NCBI GenBank assembly: GCA_963820775.1
Contig: CAWGBF010000008.1
Span: forward strand, 62,001 to 126,000
Length of the DNA stretch: 64,000 nt
Source of the DNA: Roseiarcus sp963820775
GTDB lineage: Bacteria > Pseudomonadota > Alphaproteobacteria > Rhizobiales > Beijerinckiaceae
Reading direction: 5' to 3'
Position 1 is the stretch's first letter. The number at the start of each line of letters is the position of its first letter. Both the position numbers and the translations under genes were made by a program. Of this stretch, positions 24,947-34,145 are shown piece after piece. The notes below the pieces were generated by a model. That model was not told the origin of the DNA. It saw only the letters and a list, made by a program, of their open reading frames with translations, and ran no database searches.

Positions 24947-26788
24947 GTGTTTGAAAGTCGTTTTCAATCCTTCGTCGCTTTGGGCGATCCTTCGCACGGG
25001 GCCGCACGGGTGAGCCAATTGCGCGCCGAATTGGCGAAGGGAGGGCTTGCCGGGTTCATTGTTCCGCGCGCGGACGAGCACCAGAACGAATACGTGCCGG
25101 CCAATGCCGAGCGGCTCAGATGGCTGACGGGATTCGCCGGCTCGGCCGGGATCGCGATCGTGCTCAGGGACTCGGCGGCTTTGTTCGTCGACGGCCGATA
25201 CACGGCGCAGGTGAAGACCGAAGCGGATTCATCGGTTTTCGAGTTCCGCCATGTCACGGAGGAGCCGCCAAGCGAATGGATCGCGCGCCAACTCAAGCCG
25301 GGCGACAAGCTCGGGTATGACCCGCGACTTCACACGCCCGACGTCGTCGCGCGATATACGGCGGCTACCGAGAAAGCCGGCGCCGGGCTGGTTCCGGTCG
25401 ACGCCAATCCGATCGACGCCATCTGGCTCGATCGGCCGCCCGCGCCGCTCGGCGCGATCATGGCGCATAAGCTGCGGTTCGCGGGCGAAAGCGCAGCGGT
25501 GAAAATCGCCCGTGTGCGTCAGGCGATGGGGTCGTCGCACGGCCTTTTGATCAGCGATCCTCACAATCTGGCCTGGTTGTTCAACATTCGCGGTTCCGAT
25601 GTCTCCTACACGCCGCTGCCGCTTGGCTGGGGCTATCTGCCGCTCGAGGGCCGTCCGGTGGTCTTTCTCGACGGCAGGAAGCTCACGCCGGCGAGCCGCC
25701 AGAGCCTCAGCCGTCATGCGGACGTGCTGGAGCCTGACGCCCTCCTCGCGTTTGTCGAGGATTTGGGCCGGCAGGGCGTCCGCGTCGCCTTCGACACCGC
25801 AACCGTGCCGGCCTATCTGACCCAGGCGATCGAGCGAGCGGGCGGCAAAGCCGACATCGGCGCCGATCCGATCACGCTTATGAAGGCGAAGAAAAATCCC
25901 TCCGAGCTCGCGGGCGCACGCGCCGCGCACGAGCGGGATGGCGCAGCGATGGTGAATTTCCTCGCCTGGTTCAGCACTGAGGCGCCCCGGGGCCGCCTGA
26001 CCGAAATCGATGCGGTCAGGGCTTTGGAGACCTTCCGGCGGGCAAGCCCCGCGCTCAAAGACCTCTCGTTCCCGACCATCGCTGGCGCTGGACCGAATTC
26101 AGCTATCCCCCACTATCGGGTCAGCGAAGAATCCAATCGGAAGATCGAGCGCGGCATTTTTCTCATCGACAGCGGCGCGCAATACGAGGACGGCACGACC
26201 GACATCACGCGCACGATCGCCATCGGATGGCCGAACGCGCTCATGCGCGACCGGTTCACGCGCGTGCTCAAGGGTCATATCGCGGTCGCCCGCGCCGTCT
26301 TTCCTGCTGGAACGAACGGCGCCCAGATCGACGCGCTGGCGCGCGCGGCGCTGTGGCGAGCTGGGCTCGATTTCGACCATGGCACGGGCCACGGCATTGG
26401 CTCGTATCTTTCGGTGCACGAAGGCCCGCAGCGTCTCGCCAAGAGCGGAACGACCGCGCTCGCTGCCGGAATGATCGTCTCCAATGAGCCTGGCTATTAC
26501 GCGGCCGGCGCATTCGGAATCCGCATCGAGAACCTGGTTGCGGTCGAGGCGAAGACGATCGCCGGTGGTGAAAGGCCAATGCTGGGCTTCGAGACACTGA
26601 GCTACGCCCCGATCGACCTCAGCCTGGTCGAACCAAAATTGTTGGACGCCGACGAAATCGCCTGGCTCGACGACTACCATGCGCGCGTGCGCAAGGTCCT
26701 CTCGCCGCGGGTTGACGCCTCAACCCGCTCTTGGCTCGCGAAAGTGACGCGGCGCCTCGCGACGATGAGGACAAAGCGTCGTGGCTAG
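24947..26788 (+). CDS. pepP: Xaa-Pro aminopeptidase (M24B)
   Basis: Cytosolic metallopeptidase removing an N-terminal residue before proline. 613 residues from a GTG, the long three-domain eukaryote-like form: two creatinase-type N-terminal domains and a C-terminal pita-bread domain. The five metal ligands are visible: Asp near 408 and 419 (IDSGAQYEDGTTDITRT), His in GTGHGIGSYLSVHEGP, Glu in IVSNEPGYY and Glu in GIRIENLVAV. The start is 28 bp after hpt. Confidence 0.92.
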   Translation: MFESRFQSFVALGDPSHGAARVSQLRAELAKGGLAGFIVPRADEHQNEYVPANAERLRWLTGFAGSAGIAIVLRDSAALFVDGRYTAQVKTEADSSVFEFRHVTEEPPSEWIARQLKPGDKLGYDPRLHTPDVVARYTAATEKAGAGLVPVDANPIDAIWLDRPPAPLGAIMAHKLRFAGESAAVKIARVRQAMGSSHGLLISDPHNLAWLFNIRGSDVSYTPLPLGWGYLPLEGRPVVFLDGRKLTPASRQSLSRHADVLEPDALLAFVEDLGRQGVRVAFDTATVPAYLTQAIERAGGKADIGADPITLMKAKKNPSELAGARAAHERDGAAMVNFLAWFSTEAPRGRLTEIDAVRALETFRRASPALKDLSFPTIAGAGPNSAIPHYRVSEESNRKIERGIFLIDSGAQYEDGTTDITRTIAIGWPNALMRDRFTRVLKGHIAVARAVFPAGTNGAQIDALARAALWRAGLDFDHGTGHGIGSYLSVHEGPQRLAKSGTTALAAGMIVSNEPGYYAAGAFGIRIENLVAVEAKTIAGGERPMLGFETLSYAPIDLSLVEPKLLDADEIAWLDDYHARVRKVLSPRVDASTRSWLAKVTRRLATMRTKRRG

Positions 26789-26813
26789 CGCGCGCGAAGG
26801 GTTTCAGCGCCCC

Positions 26814-27215
26814 CTATCGCGAGCCGAACCGCAGTTTCGCCGCATCGGTGACCGGCGTATATAGGCTGAGCAGCGTGCCTTCGGGGTCGCGGAATTGCGC
26901 CGCACGGTTTCCCCACGGCATCGTTTTCGGCTCCTGCACGACTACCGTCGCCCTTCTTTCAGCCGCGCGAACTCGGTGTCGACGTCCTCGACTTGAAACT
27001 CGAGAATTGCGGTGCGATTGGCCCCGGGCTCGGCGCTTCCGGCGCTGAAAAGCGCGATCGTCTCGACGCTCCCGATGGCGAGCGTGGCGGCGGGCGTCAC
27101 GATTTCGGCGAATACGGGCGCAAGCCATTCAGCCGATTGACCGGTGACGATTTCGTAGAAGCCGACCAACGACTTGATGTCGGCGGCGACCAGGCGTGTA
27201 GACGCAAACTTCACG
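26814..27215 (-). pseudogene. VOC (glyoxalase/dioxygenase) family protein with a frameshift
   Basis: A single-domain vicinal-oxygen-chelate protein. From a GTG at 27215 with AAGGAG upstream, the sequence runs KFASTRLVAADIKSLVGFYE to VEDVDTEFARLKEG. The frame then breaks at 26951-26953, where a GGG appears to have lost one G. In the next frame it continues VVVQEPKTMPWGNRAAQFRD and GTLLSLYTPVTDAAKLRF to the stop at 26814. Adding one base gives an uninterrupted 133-residue family member. Substrate unknown. It is divergent from a WYL-domain regulator 104 bp away. Confidence 0.8.
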
Positions 27216-27319
27216 GGGGTTCTCCTTTCGACTGTCGCCGCAAATTGCGAGCGACGTTGCGAAAGTCCTTGTCGCATAGCGCTGCTGACACCATTCTGGC
27301 AGTAGGAGTTCAGCAGCTC

Positions 27320-28015
27320 GTGCGTCGGGCCGACCGATTGTTCCAGATCATCCAGATCCTTCGCCGATCGACCCGGCCGGTGACGGCCGCCGCATTGGCG
27401 GAGGAGCTCGAAGTCTCGAAGCGCACCGTCTATCGCGACGTCGCCGATCTGATCGGCCAGCGGGTTCCGGTCGCGGGCGAGGCGGGGCTTGGTTATCTGC
27501 TTGGCGCCGATTACGACATGCCGCCGCTCATGCTGACGGCGGACGAAATCGAAGCCGTGGTGCTGGGAGCGCAATGGGTGGCGGGCCGCTCCGACAGGGC
27601 TCTTGCGACCGCGGCCCGCGATGTGGTGGCGAAGATCGCCGCCGTCGTGCCGGAACGTCTGCGGCCATTTGTGGCTGAGCCCAGCGTCGGCGCGAAGCCG
27701 ATGATCGCGGAGCCGATCGAAAGCATCGATGCTTCATGCCTCAGATCGGCGATTCGCGATGGTCGAAAACTGAAGCTCCGTTATCGGTCCGAGGCAGGCG
27801 AGGAGACCGAGCGTACGGTATGGCCGGTGATTCTCGGATATGCGGAGACGAGCCGCTTGCTCGTGGCGTGGTGCGAGCTGCGTCAGGGCTTCCGCCATTT
27901 CCGCACCGACCGGATCATCGAGGCCAGCGTGCTGGATGAAGCCGTCGGCTTGCGCTTAGGCGAGTTACGCCGCCGCTGGCAGCGTTGGCGCGAGGCGAAT
28001 GGCCGCTCTCCTTAG
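27320..28015 (+). CDS. YafY-type transcriptional regulator (HTH plus WYL domain)
   Basis: 231 residues from a GTG at 27320 with AGGAG about 11 bases upstream; longer open frames upstream are shadows of the opposite VOC gene. An N-terminal winged helix-turn-helix (RRADRLFQIIQILRRSTRPV, AAALAEELEVSKRTVYRDVA) is followed by the middle region PPLMLTADEIEAVVLGAQWV and a C-terminal WYL domain (LKLRYRSEAGEETERTVWPV, ETSRLLVAWCELRQGFRHFR). The divergent arrangement with the VOC gene suggests it controls that gene. Its 3' end overlaps the convergent pgi gene by 51 bp. Confidence 0.88.
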   Translation: MRRADRLFQIIQILRRSTRPVTAAALAEELEVSKRTVYRDVADLIGQRVPVAGEAGLGYLLGADYDMPPLMLTADEIEAVVLGAQWVAGRSDRALATAARDVVAKIAAVVPERLRPFVAEPSVGAKPMIAEPIESIDASCLRSAIRDGRKLKLRYRSEAGEETERTVWPVILGYAETSRLLVAWCELRQGFRHFRTDRIIEASVLDEAVGLRLGELRRRWQRWREANGRSP

Positions 28016-29673
28016 CTCGCGCGCCGTTCCCGCCGCGCGCAGTTTGCGCAGATGGGCGACCAGTCCGGCGGTTGACGCATCGAGCGCGGTTGTGTCGTAG
28101 CGGCGATCGGAGACGATCGGCGCAAGGCTCAGGGCGAGCTCCTTGCCCAGTTCGACGCCCCATTGATCGAAGGAGTTGATGTCCCAAACCGCGCCTTCGG
28201 TGAACACCTTGTGTTCGTAGAGGGCGATGAGCCGGCCGAGCGTGCGCGGATCGAGACGCTGGTAGAGGAACGTGCTCGTCGGACGGCTGCCGGAAAAACT
28301 CTTGTGGGGCGCAAGCCGGCGGCGTCGGCCTCGCTCGCGCCCTGCTTGCGGGTCAGCGCTTCGGCCTCCTCGGGGGTGCGGCCATGCATCAGGGCTTGTC
28401 CTTGCGCGAAGCAATTGGCGACGAGAAGATCGTGGTGATGCGCGTCGGCGTCGGTCGGCGTCGCCGCGACGATGAGGTCCAGGGGAATGATTTCCGTTCC
28501 CTGATGGATGAGCTGGAAGAAGGCGTGCTGGCCGTTGGTTCCGGGTTCGCCCCACACTACCGGGCCGGTCGCCGTATTGGCCGGCGAGCCGTCGAGCTGG
28601 ACGTGCTTGCCGTTGCTCTCCATCTGCAATTGCTGAAGGTAGGCGGGGAAGCGCCCGAGCCGCTGGTCGTATGGGATCACGCCGTGCGTGGCGTGGCCGA
28701 GAATGTTGCGGTTCCAGACGCTGAGGAGGCCCATCAGAATCGGAATGTTCCGCTCGATCGGCGCTTCGCGGAAATGCTGGTCGATCTCGTATCCGCCGCG
28801 GAGGAATTCGTTGAAGCGCTCGGGCCCGATCGCGATCGCGAGCGGCAGCCCAATGCTCGACCAGACCGAATAGCGGCCGCCGACCCAATCCCAGAAGCCG
28901 AACACCCGGGTCGGCTGAATGCCGAACTCAGCCACCTTGTCGAGCTGGGTCGAGACGGCGGCGAAATGGTCGCCGACCGCCGCTTCGCCAACCCCCTGCG
29001 CGATCCAGGCGCGGGCGGTCGCCGCGTTGGTCATCGTCTCCACCGTGGTGAAGGTCTTCGATGAAACGATAAACAGCGTTCGCGACGGATCGAGCCCGCG
29101 CAATGTGTCGCCGATGTCGGCACCATCGACGTTGGAGACGAAGTGGCTGCGCAATTGCGGCGGCGCGAAAGGCGACAGCGCACGGGCGGCCATTGCGGGG
29201 CCAAGGTCGGATCCGCCAATGCCGATATTGATGACGTCGGTCATCGGCTGGCCGAGGGTGCCCCGCACCCGCCCTTCGCGCACGTCCGCGGCGAAACTCA
29301 GCATCTTTTCCCGAGTGCTGATGACATCCGGCATAACGTCATGGCCGTCGACCAGGACCGGCTTGCCGTCGAAATTGCGCAGCGCGGTGTGCAGGACCGC
29401 GCGCTTCTCGGTGACATTGATCTTCACGCCGGCGAACATCGCGTCGCGCCGGGCCTCGACCTTGCACGCCTTGGCGAGTTCGACGAGCCCAGCCAGAACG
29501 GCGGCGTCGATGCGCTGCTTGGAGAAATCGAACAGGAGATCGTCGAGGGTGACGCTGAACTGGGTGAAACGCGCCGGATCGTCGGCGAAATCCGCTCTCG
29601 CCGCTCTCGCGAGCACGCCATCGCGCAAGCTGGTCAGTTTCGCCAATGCCGCTAGAGTCGCCTGGGTCGCCAT
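27965..29673 (-). pseudogene. pgi: Glucose-6-phosphate isomerase with a frameshift
   Basis: Interconverts glucose 6-phosphate and fructose 6-phosphate. The main part reads from 29673 with DVINIGIGGSDLGPAMAARA, the sugar-isomerase segment FIVSSKTFTTVETMTNA, FWDWVGGRYSVWSSIGLPLA and QQLQMESNGKHVQLDG. Near 28312 the frame breaks: GGCTTG is followed directly by CGCCCC, where one more G would continue LAPHKSFSGSRPTSTFLYQR in the other frame, on through LGRLIALYEHKVFTEGAVW and FDQWGVELGKELA to 27965. Repaired length is about 569 residues. All core motifs are kept, so a sequence error is a serious possibility. Confidence 0.88.
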
Positions 29674-29735
29674 GGGCCTTTTCCTTTCCCCCGCTTGCCG
29701 TTAAGCGTGACGCCGCCGCGTCCGGACTTAATTCT

Positions 29736-31542
29736 ATGCCGCCCCTCCTACAATTGCGAGACATGGTCGTGACGCTCGGCGGCGCGCCGCTTTTGGACGG
29801 CGCGGAGCTGTCGATCTCCGCCGGCGACCGCATCGCCGTCGTCGGCCGCAACGGATCGGGCAAATCGACTCTGTTCCGCATTGCCGCGGGCCAAATAATG
29901 GCCGACCGGGGAAGCCGGTTTGTCCAGCCATCCGCGCGCCTCGCCTACCTCCCGCAGGAACCGGACATGTCCGGCTTCGCCACCACGCTCGACTATATCC
30001 TTGCTGGGCTTGGCGACTTCGACGATCCCTATGCGGCGAGAGCAATGATGGCCGAGCTCGGGGTCGACCCCGCCGCCGATCCCGCTCGCCTCTCCGGCGG
30101 CGAGGCGCGCCGCGCCGCGCTGGTGAGGACCCTGAGCCCGGAGCCTGACATCCTGCTCCTCGACGAGCCGACCAATCACCTCGATCTGGTGGCGATCGAA
30201 TGGCTCGAGGGGCGCCTCGCGGTGAGCCGCTCGGCGCTGGCGCTGATCAGCCACGACAAGCGGCTGCTCGCCGACCTGACCCGCGCCACGATCTGGCTCG
30301 ATCGCGGCCGCACGCGCCGCCTCGACCAGGGTTTTAGCGCGTTCGAGGCCTGGCGCGACGTGAAGCTCGAGGAGGAGGAGCTCGAGCGCCACAAGCTCGA
30401 CCGCAAGATCGTCAACGAAGAGCATTGGATGCGCTACGGCGTCACCGCGCGCCGCAAGCGCAACATGCGGCGGGTCGGGGAGCTCGCCGATCTCAGGCGC
30501 GAACGGCGCGAAGCGCTGCGGCCGACCGGCGCCGCCGCCATGATCGCCCAGGACGCGAAGGCGTCGGGCGCGCTGGTGATCGAGGCCGAGCGGATCAGCA
30601 AAGCCTATGAAGGGCGCGCGATCGTGCGCGATTTTTCGCTCCGCGTCATGCGCAGCGACAGGATCGGAATCATCGGCGCCAACGGCGCCGGCAAGACGAC
30701 GCTCATCAACCTTTTGAGCGGGGAACTCGCGCCCGACTTCAGGCTCGGTGCGTCTTGGCGCGAACGTCACGATGGCCTCTCTCGATCAAGGGCGCGCCTC
30801 GCTCGAGCCGACAACGACCCTCGTAGACGCGCTGACCGGCGGGGACGGCGATCAACTGATCATCAACGGCGAGCGGCGGCATGTCATGGGTTACATGCGG
30901 GACTTCCTGTTTCCGCCCGAGCAGGCGCGCACGCCGATCGGCAAATTGTCCGGCGGGGAGCGCGGGCGGCTGATGCTCGCGAGGGCCTTGGCCAAGCCCT
31001 CCAACCTGATGGTTCTCGACGAGCCGACCAACGACCTCGACATCGAGACGCTCGATCTCCTTCAGGAGCTGCTCGGCGACTATGCGGGAACGATCCTCCT
31101 CGTCAGCCACGATCGTGATTTTCTTGATCGTGTTGCGACCTCGGTCATTGTCGGCGAGGGCGACGGGCGGTGGGTCGAATATGCTGGCGGCTATTCCGAC
31201 ATGGTCGCCCAGCGGAGGTACGGATTGGCCGGTCCGCTCGCCGCGCCGGTCGAGGCGGCGGAAAAGCTGGACAGACGTCCCGCTGACCGCACCTCCCCGA
31301 AGCGCAAACTCGGGTTCAACGAGAGACGGGCGCTGGAGGCGCTGCCGCGGCGGATCGAAGCGCTTCGGGCGAACCTTGGCGCGCTCGAGCGCAAGCTCGC
31401 CGACGCCGACTTCCCCGTCAGGGAGCCGGCTGCGTTCATGGACGCGACCAAGACCTATGCAGAATTGCGCGACGCGCTGGCCGGGGCCGAGGACGAGTGG
31501 CTCGGACTGGAAATCCTGCGCGAGGAGCTCGAGCGGCAATAG
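29736..31542 (+). pseudogene. ABC-F family ATPase with a frameshift
   Basis: Two ABC ATPase domains in one chain without membrane segments (ABC-F, Uup-like; members act on ribosomes or DNA). Domain 1 from 29736: Walker A VVGRNGSGKSTLF, signature RLSGGEARRAALVR, Walker B ILLLDEPTNHLDL, then the linker KIVNEEHWMRYGVTARRKRN. Domain 2: IIGANGAGKTTLINLLSG. At 30738-30739 a T seems to have been inserted (GACTTC for GACTC); after it, the next frame gives VRLGANVTMASLDQGRASLE, KLSGGERGRLMLARALA and MVLDEPTNDLDIETL, ending at 31542. Restored length is about 601 residues. Confidence 0.87.
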
Positions 31543-31624
31543 GCGACGCGTCAGCGTTGACACGTGGCGGCGGAAGCGGTTTCACTCCGGAATCTTCACA
31601 AATCCGGGCGAAATATTCATTCCG

Positions 31625-32104
31625 ATGCCGCCTTCGAGGGTTCTGAGACTAGCGGCAGTGACGATGCTCTTCTGGGGCGCCTGTGAACCTATTGCGACCA
31701 GTCAGCCGGCTCAGAGCAGCTCTAAACAGGCCGACGAGAATATAAAGGTAGCGACGTTGGGCGCGAAGTTAGTCTTCACGCGCGTCGAACAAATTAAACG
31801 GCCCTTACTGATTAGAGATCAAAGATTGGAGCTGATGAACCTCAACTTGTGGTTCAGGAATGAAGGGCAAGTAGCGGCGCGCCTCCTCGCGGTTGGAACA
31901 ATGCCGTTATTGACAGACAAAATCCTGACTCCCGCCGAGGAGGAGAATTATTTCAACGTTGCGGCGACACAATGGTCGGTTAAATTAGACGGCGAAGTCG
32001 AGCCAGGTCAAACCGTCTCTTTTGCAAGTCAGAATGGTATCGACGATGAAGGCTGGGCGGAATTCCAAGCTAAACGCAAATACCTGTATGCGTTTCTGGC
32101 GTGA
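31625..32104 (+). CDS. Hypothetical secreted or lipoprotein-like protein
   Basis: 159 residues. The N-terminus (MPPSRVLRLAAVTMLFWGAC) looks like a signal peptide ending in a weak lipobox with Cys20. The mature part is mixed beta (KLVFTRVEQIKRPLLIRDQR, LELMNLNLWFRNEGQVAARL, WSVKLDGEVEPGQTVSFASQ). No family is recognised. It is AT-richer than its neighbours, uses unusual codons and has no clear operon partner, all signs of recent acquisition. The start is uncertain; no good ribosome binding site is visible. Confidence 0.55.
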   Translation: MPPSRVLRLAAVTMLFWGACEPIATSQPAQSSSKQADENIKVATLGAKLVFTRVEQIKRPLLIRDQRLELMNLNLWFRNEGQVAARLLAVGTMPLLTDKILTPAEEENYFNVAATQWSVKLDGEVEPGQTVSFASQNGIDDEGWAEFQAKRKYLYAFLA

Positions 32105-32300
32105 CTTATAGGTCGAAAGACTCAGGCGCTCCGTATGAAATTGTAACAGAGACCTGTGTGTGGTTCCAAAATGGAGACACGAATACTGTGAACGATTGTC
32201 AAAGCAATCACAACCAGGCGGTCCTGCGGCGAAGGTGAGCTGACGGCCTGGCTCATAGGCGCGGACATCGCGCAGAAGTTCGAGTTCCGCGGGAGCAAAC

Positions 32301-32987
32301 ATGGCCAGGATGGAGGAAGACGTCGTCTTCTCGAATCTACGCGACAGGCTGTTCACGGCGGTCGTGGGCGATGTGCTGGACAAGATGGGATGGCGGCGCC
32401 AATTCCTGCCGCAGGCCATCGGACCGCTCAAGCCTGACATGAAGTTTGTTGGCCGTGCGATGCCCGTCCTCGAGGCCGACATCTTCGATGACGGCGGCCA
32501 CTCGCCTGGCGGCGTCGGCGCGAAGCCGTTCGGGCTGATGTTAGAGGCGCTCGACGACCTGCGCCCCAATGAGGTCTATATCGCGACTGGCGGGTCGTTT
32601 CGCTACGCGCTGTGGGGCGAGCTCATGTCCACCCGCGCGCGTTACCTGCGAGCTGCGGGGGCCGTGCTCAACGGCTTCGTCCGCGACGCCGCGGGAATCG
32701 AGGCGCTTGGCTTTGCGACCTTCTGCCGCGGACTCTACGCGCAAGACCAGGGGCCGCGCGGCAAGGTGATCGACTTCCGCGTCAGCATTGAGATCGAAGG
32801 GGTGCGGATCACCCCGGGCGATATCGTCTTCGGCGACCGCGAGGGCGTCCTTGTCATTCCCTCCCAAGCAGCGGCCGAGGCGATCGAAGCGGCTCTCGCA
32901 AAGGCGTCGACGGAGAATAGGGTCGCGACCGCCATCCGAGGGGGCATGGGGGCGCGCGAAGCGTTCGAAACCTTCGGCGTCCTGTGA
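32301..32987 (+). CDS. RraA-like/HMG aldolase family protein
   Basis: 228 residues of the RraA-like fold, which covers RNase E inhibitor RraA and 4-hydroxy-4-methyl-2-oxoglutarate/oxaloacetate-type aldolases. Seen: TAVVGDVLDKMGWRRQFLPQ, the GAKPFGLMLEALDDL region, the GELMSTRARYLRAAGAVLNG segment followed by FVRDAAGI (the Arg-Asp metal/substrate motif of the aldolases) and VRITPGDIVFGDREGVLVIP. The Arg-Asp pair favours an aldolase or decarboxylase over an RNase E regulator. A GGGAG ribosome binding site precedes the ATG. Confidence 0.82.
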   Translation: MARMEEDVVFSNLRDRLFTAVVGDVLDKMGWRRQFLPQAIGPLKPDMKFVGRAMPVLEADIFDDGGHSPGGVGAKPFGLMLEALDDLRPNEVYIATGGSFRYALWGELMSTRARYLRAAGAVLNGFVRDAAGIEALGFATFCRGLYAQDQGPRGKVIDFRVSIEIEGVRITPGDIVFGDREGVLVIPSQAAAEAIEAALAKASTENRVATAIRGGMGAREAFETFGVL

Positions 32988-33127
32988 TCGGCCGAGCCCA
33001 GCGGCCTCAGTGTTCGCAGCGAGTGCGTTTGTTGTTTTCAATGAGTGGAATTGGTTAGTGGGCTAGTTTGATTGTCACAAGACAATATTGTCTGGCTAAG
33101 CGGACCCCATTGGCGCATAATGCGATC

Positions 33128-33319
33128 ATGACCGAGAGCCCCGTATTCATCACCGATGTCGTAAAAGACATCGGCAATCCCAATCGCTTCCGCTGGAATA
33201 TTTACGAAAATAAGAGGGTGCGAGACAAATCCTTCTATTCCTTTGCAACAAGGCGCGAGGCTCAGAACGACGCGGATAAATTCGTCCGAAAGCTCAACTC
33301 GGTTTGGCCAGCAGCCTGA
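33128..33319 (+). CDS. Small hypothetical protein
   Basis: 63 residues from ATG at 33128 (a TTG 20 codons upstream is also open). Basic and aromatic: NRFRWNIYENKRVRDKSFYS, then FATRREAQNDADKFVRKLNS. It looks like a single small folded domain of the kind with a short beta hairpin plus helix. No family or function is recognised. It lies alone in a stretch of small genes (33.1-34.0 kb). Confidence 0.5.
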   Translation: MTESPVFITDVVKDIGNPNRFRWNIYENKRVRDKSFYSFATRREAQNDADKFVRKLNSVWPAA

Positions 33320-33390
33320 GAAGATTAAAAAGCCGGCGGATTTGATCGTCGCCAGCGCGAGCAGGAGAATGGCCGCGCAGGATTGCCGAT

Positions 33391-33669
33391 CTAGCCCTTG
33401 GGCGGCAAAGAAGGGCTAGCCGCGGGATGAACCGAGGCCACGGTGCGCCTTAGGCCCTTATGAAGCGGCCAGGCGACGACGTTGTTTGGGGCGGCGGGCT
33501 CGGGATGCCGGATAAGCACGCGAGCACGATCCCACAGCTCGAAGCCCTCGAAATGCTGCTTGCGCTCTGAAAACAGCGCATGAGCTTTCGCAATCGCCTC
33601 TTTATCAGTGAGGCCGGGAAGTTCTTCGACCGCCTCAATATGGCCGTCGCGCATGAAATAGCACTGCAT
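33391..33669 (-). CDS. Small hypothetical protein
   Basis: 92 residues beginning MQCYFMRDGHIEAVEELPGL, followed by the helix TDKEAIAKAHALFSERK and FEGFELWDRARVLIRHPEP. Short proteins of this pattern (a strand with GHI, an acidic turn, a helix of the DEEAIAKA type) are common in Bradyrhizobium-like genomes, without known function. The last 25 residues are low-complexity. No operon partner. Confidence 0.55.
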   Translation of the reverse strand: MQCYFMRDGHIEAVEELPGLTDKEAIAKAHALFSERKQHFEGFELWDRARVLIRHPEPAAPNNVVAWPLHKGLRRTVASVHPAASPSLPPKG

Positions 33670-33810
33670 GATTGTAACTCCGAATGCAAACGAGGGAGTG
33701 AAGGTTGCCTGAAATGGAACGCGCGTTTGCTCTCAGTCATCGACATCGATGACGCCCGCTACACTATCAGGTTCCGGACCGTGAACCTCATCATTGTTGA
33801 CGCCCCGCGT

Positions 33811-34011
33811 TTAGGGCGGGGTGCAATCCACGCTCTTCTTTCGCGCAGCTTTGATTAAATCGGCCAGTTGTCGCTTTAGAAGCCGACCCTCAATCTGGTT
33901 GGCGGAATATCCCTCGCGATTGAGCGATGTGACAATTTCCGTAAGCCCAGCGACGCTCCCGGACCTCGCCAGCTGAAACGCTCGCTCCAGGGCGGTCATT
34001 TTTTGATCCAT
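33811..34011 (-). CDS. Small hypothetical protein
   Basis: 66 residues if started at 34011 (MDQKMTALERAFQLARSGSV); the ATG at 33999 is an alternative. The core ERAFQLARSG, LTEIVTSLNREGYSANQIEG and RLLKRQLADLIKAARKK resembles small conserved helical proteins of rhizobia. The basic C-terminus could bind nucleic acid, but this is speculation. The longer frame to 34149 lacks supporting features. It is just downstream of the adenylate cyclase gene, on the same strand. Confidence 0.5.
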   Translation of the reverse strand: MDQKMTALERAFQLARSGSVAGLTEIVTSLNREGYSANQIEGRLLKRQLADLIKAARKKSVDCTPP

Positions 34012-34145
34012 GCCGCAACGCATATCCGGGATTCGAGGCGCGAGCGAGGCGGGAAGCTTGCCCCGCGCGGGCGATTGGCTCGGGAGTGGCTTCCGGCCAG
34101 ACCGAACCTTGCGAGCCAGGGCGGGTCGCCCCGGGCGGACGGCGC

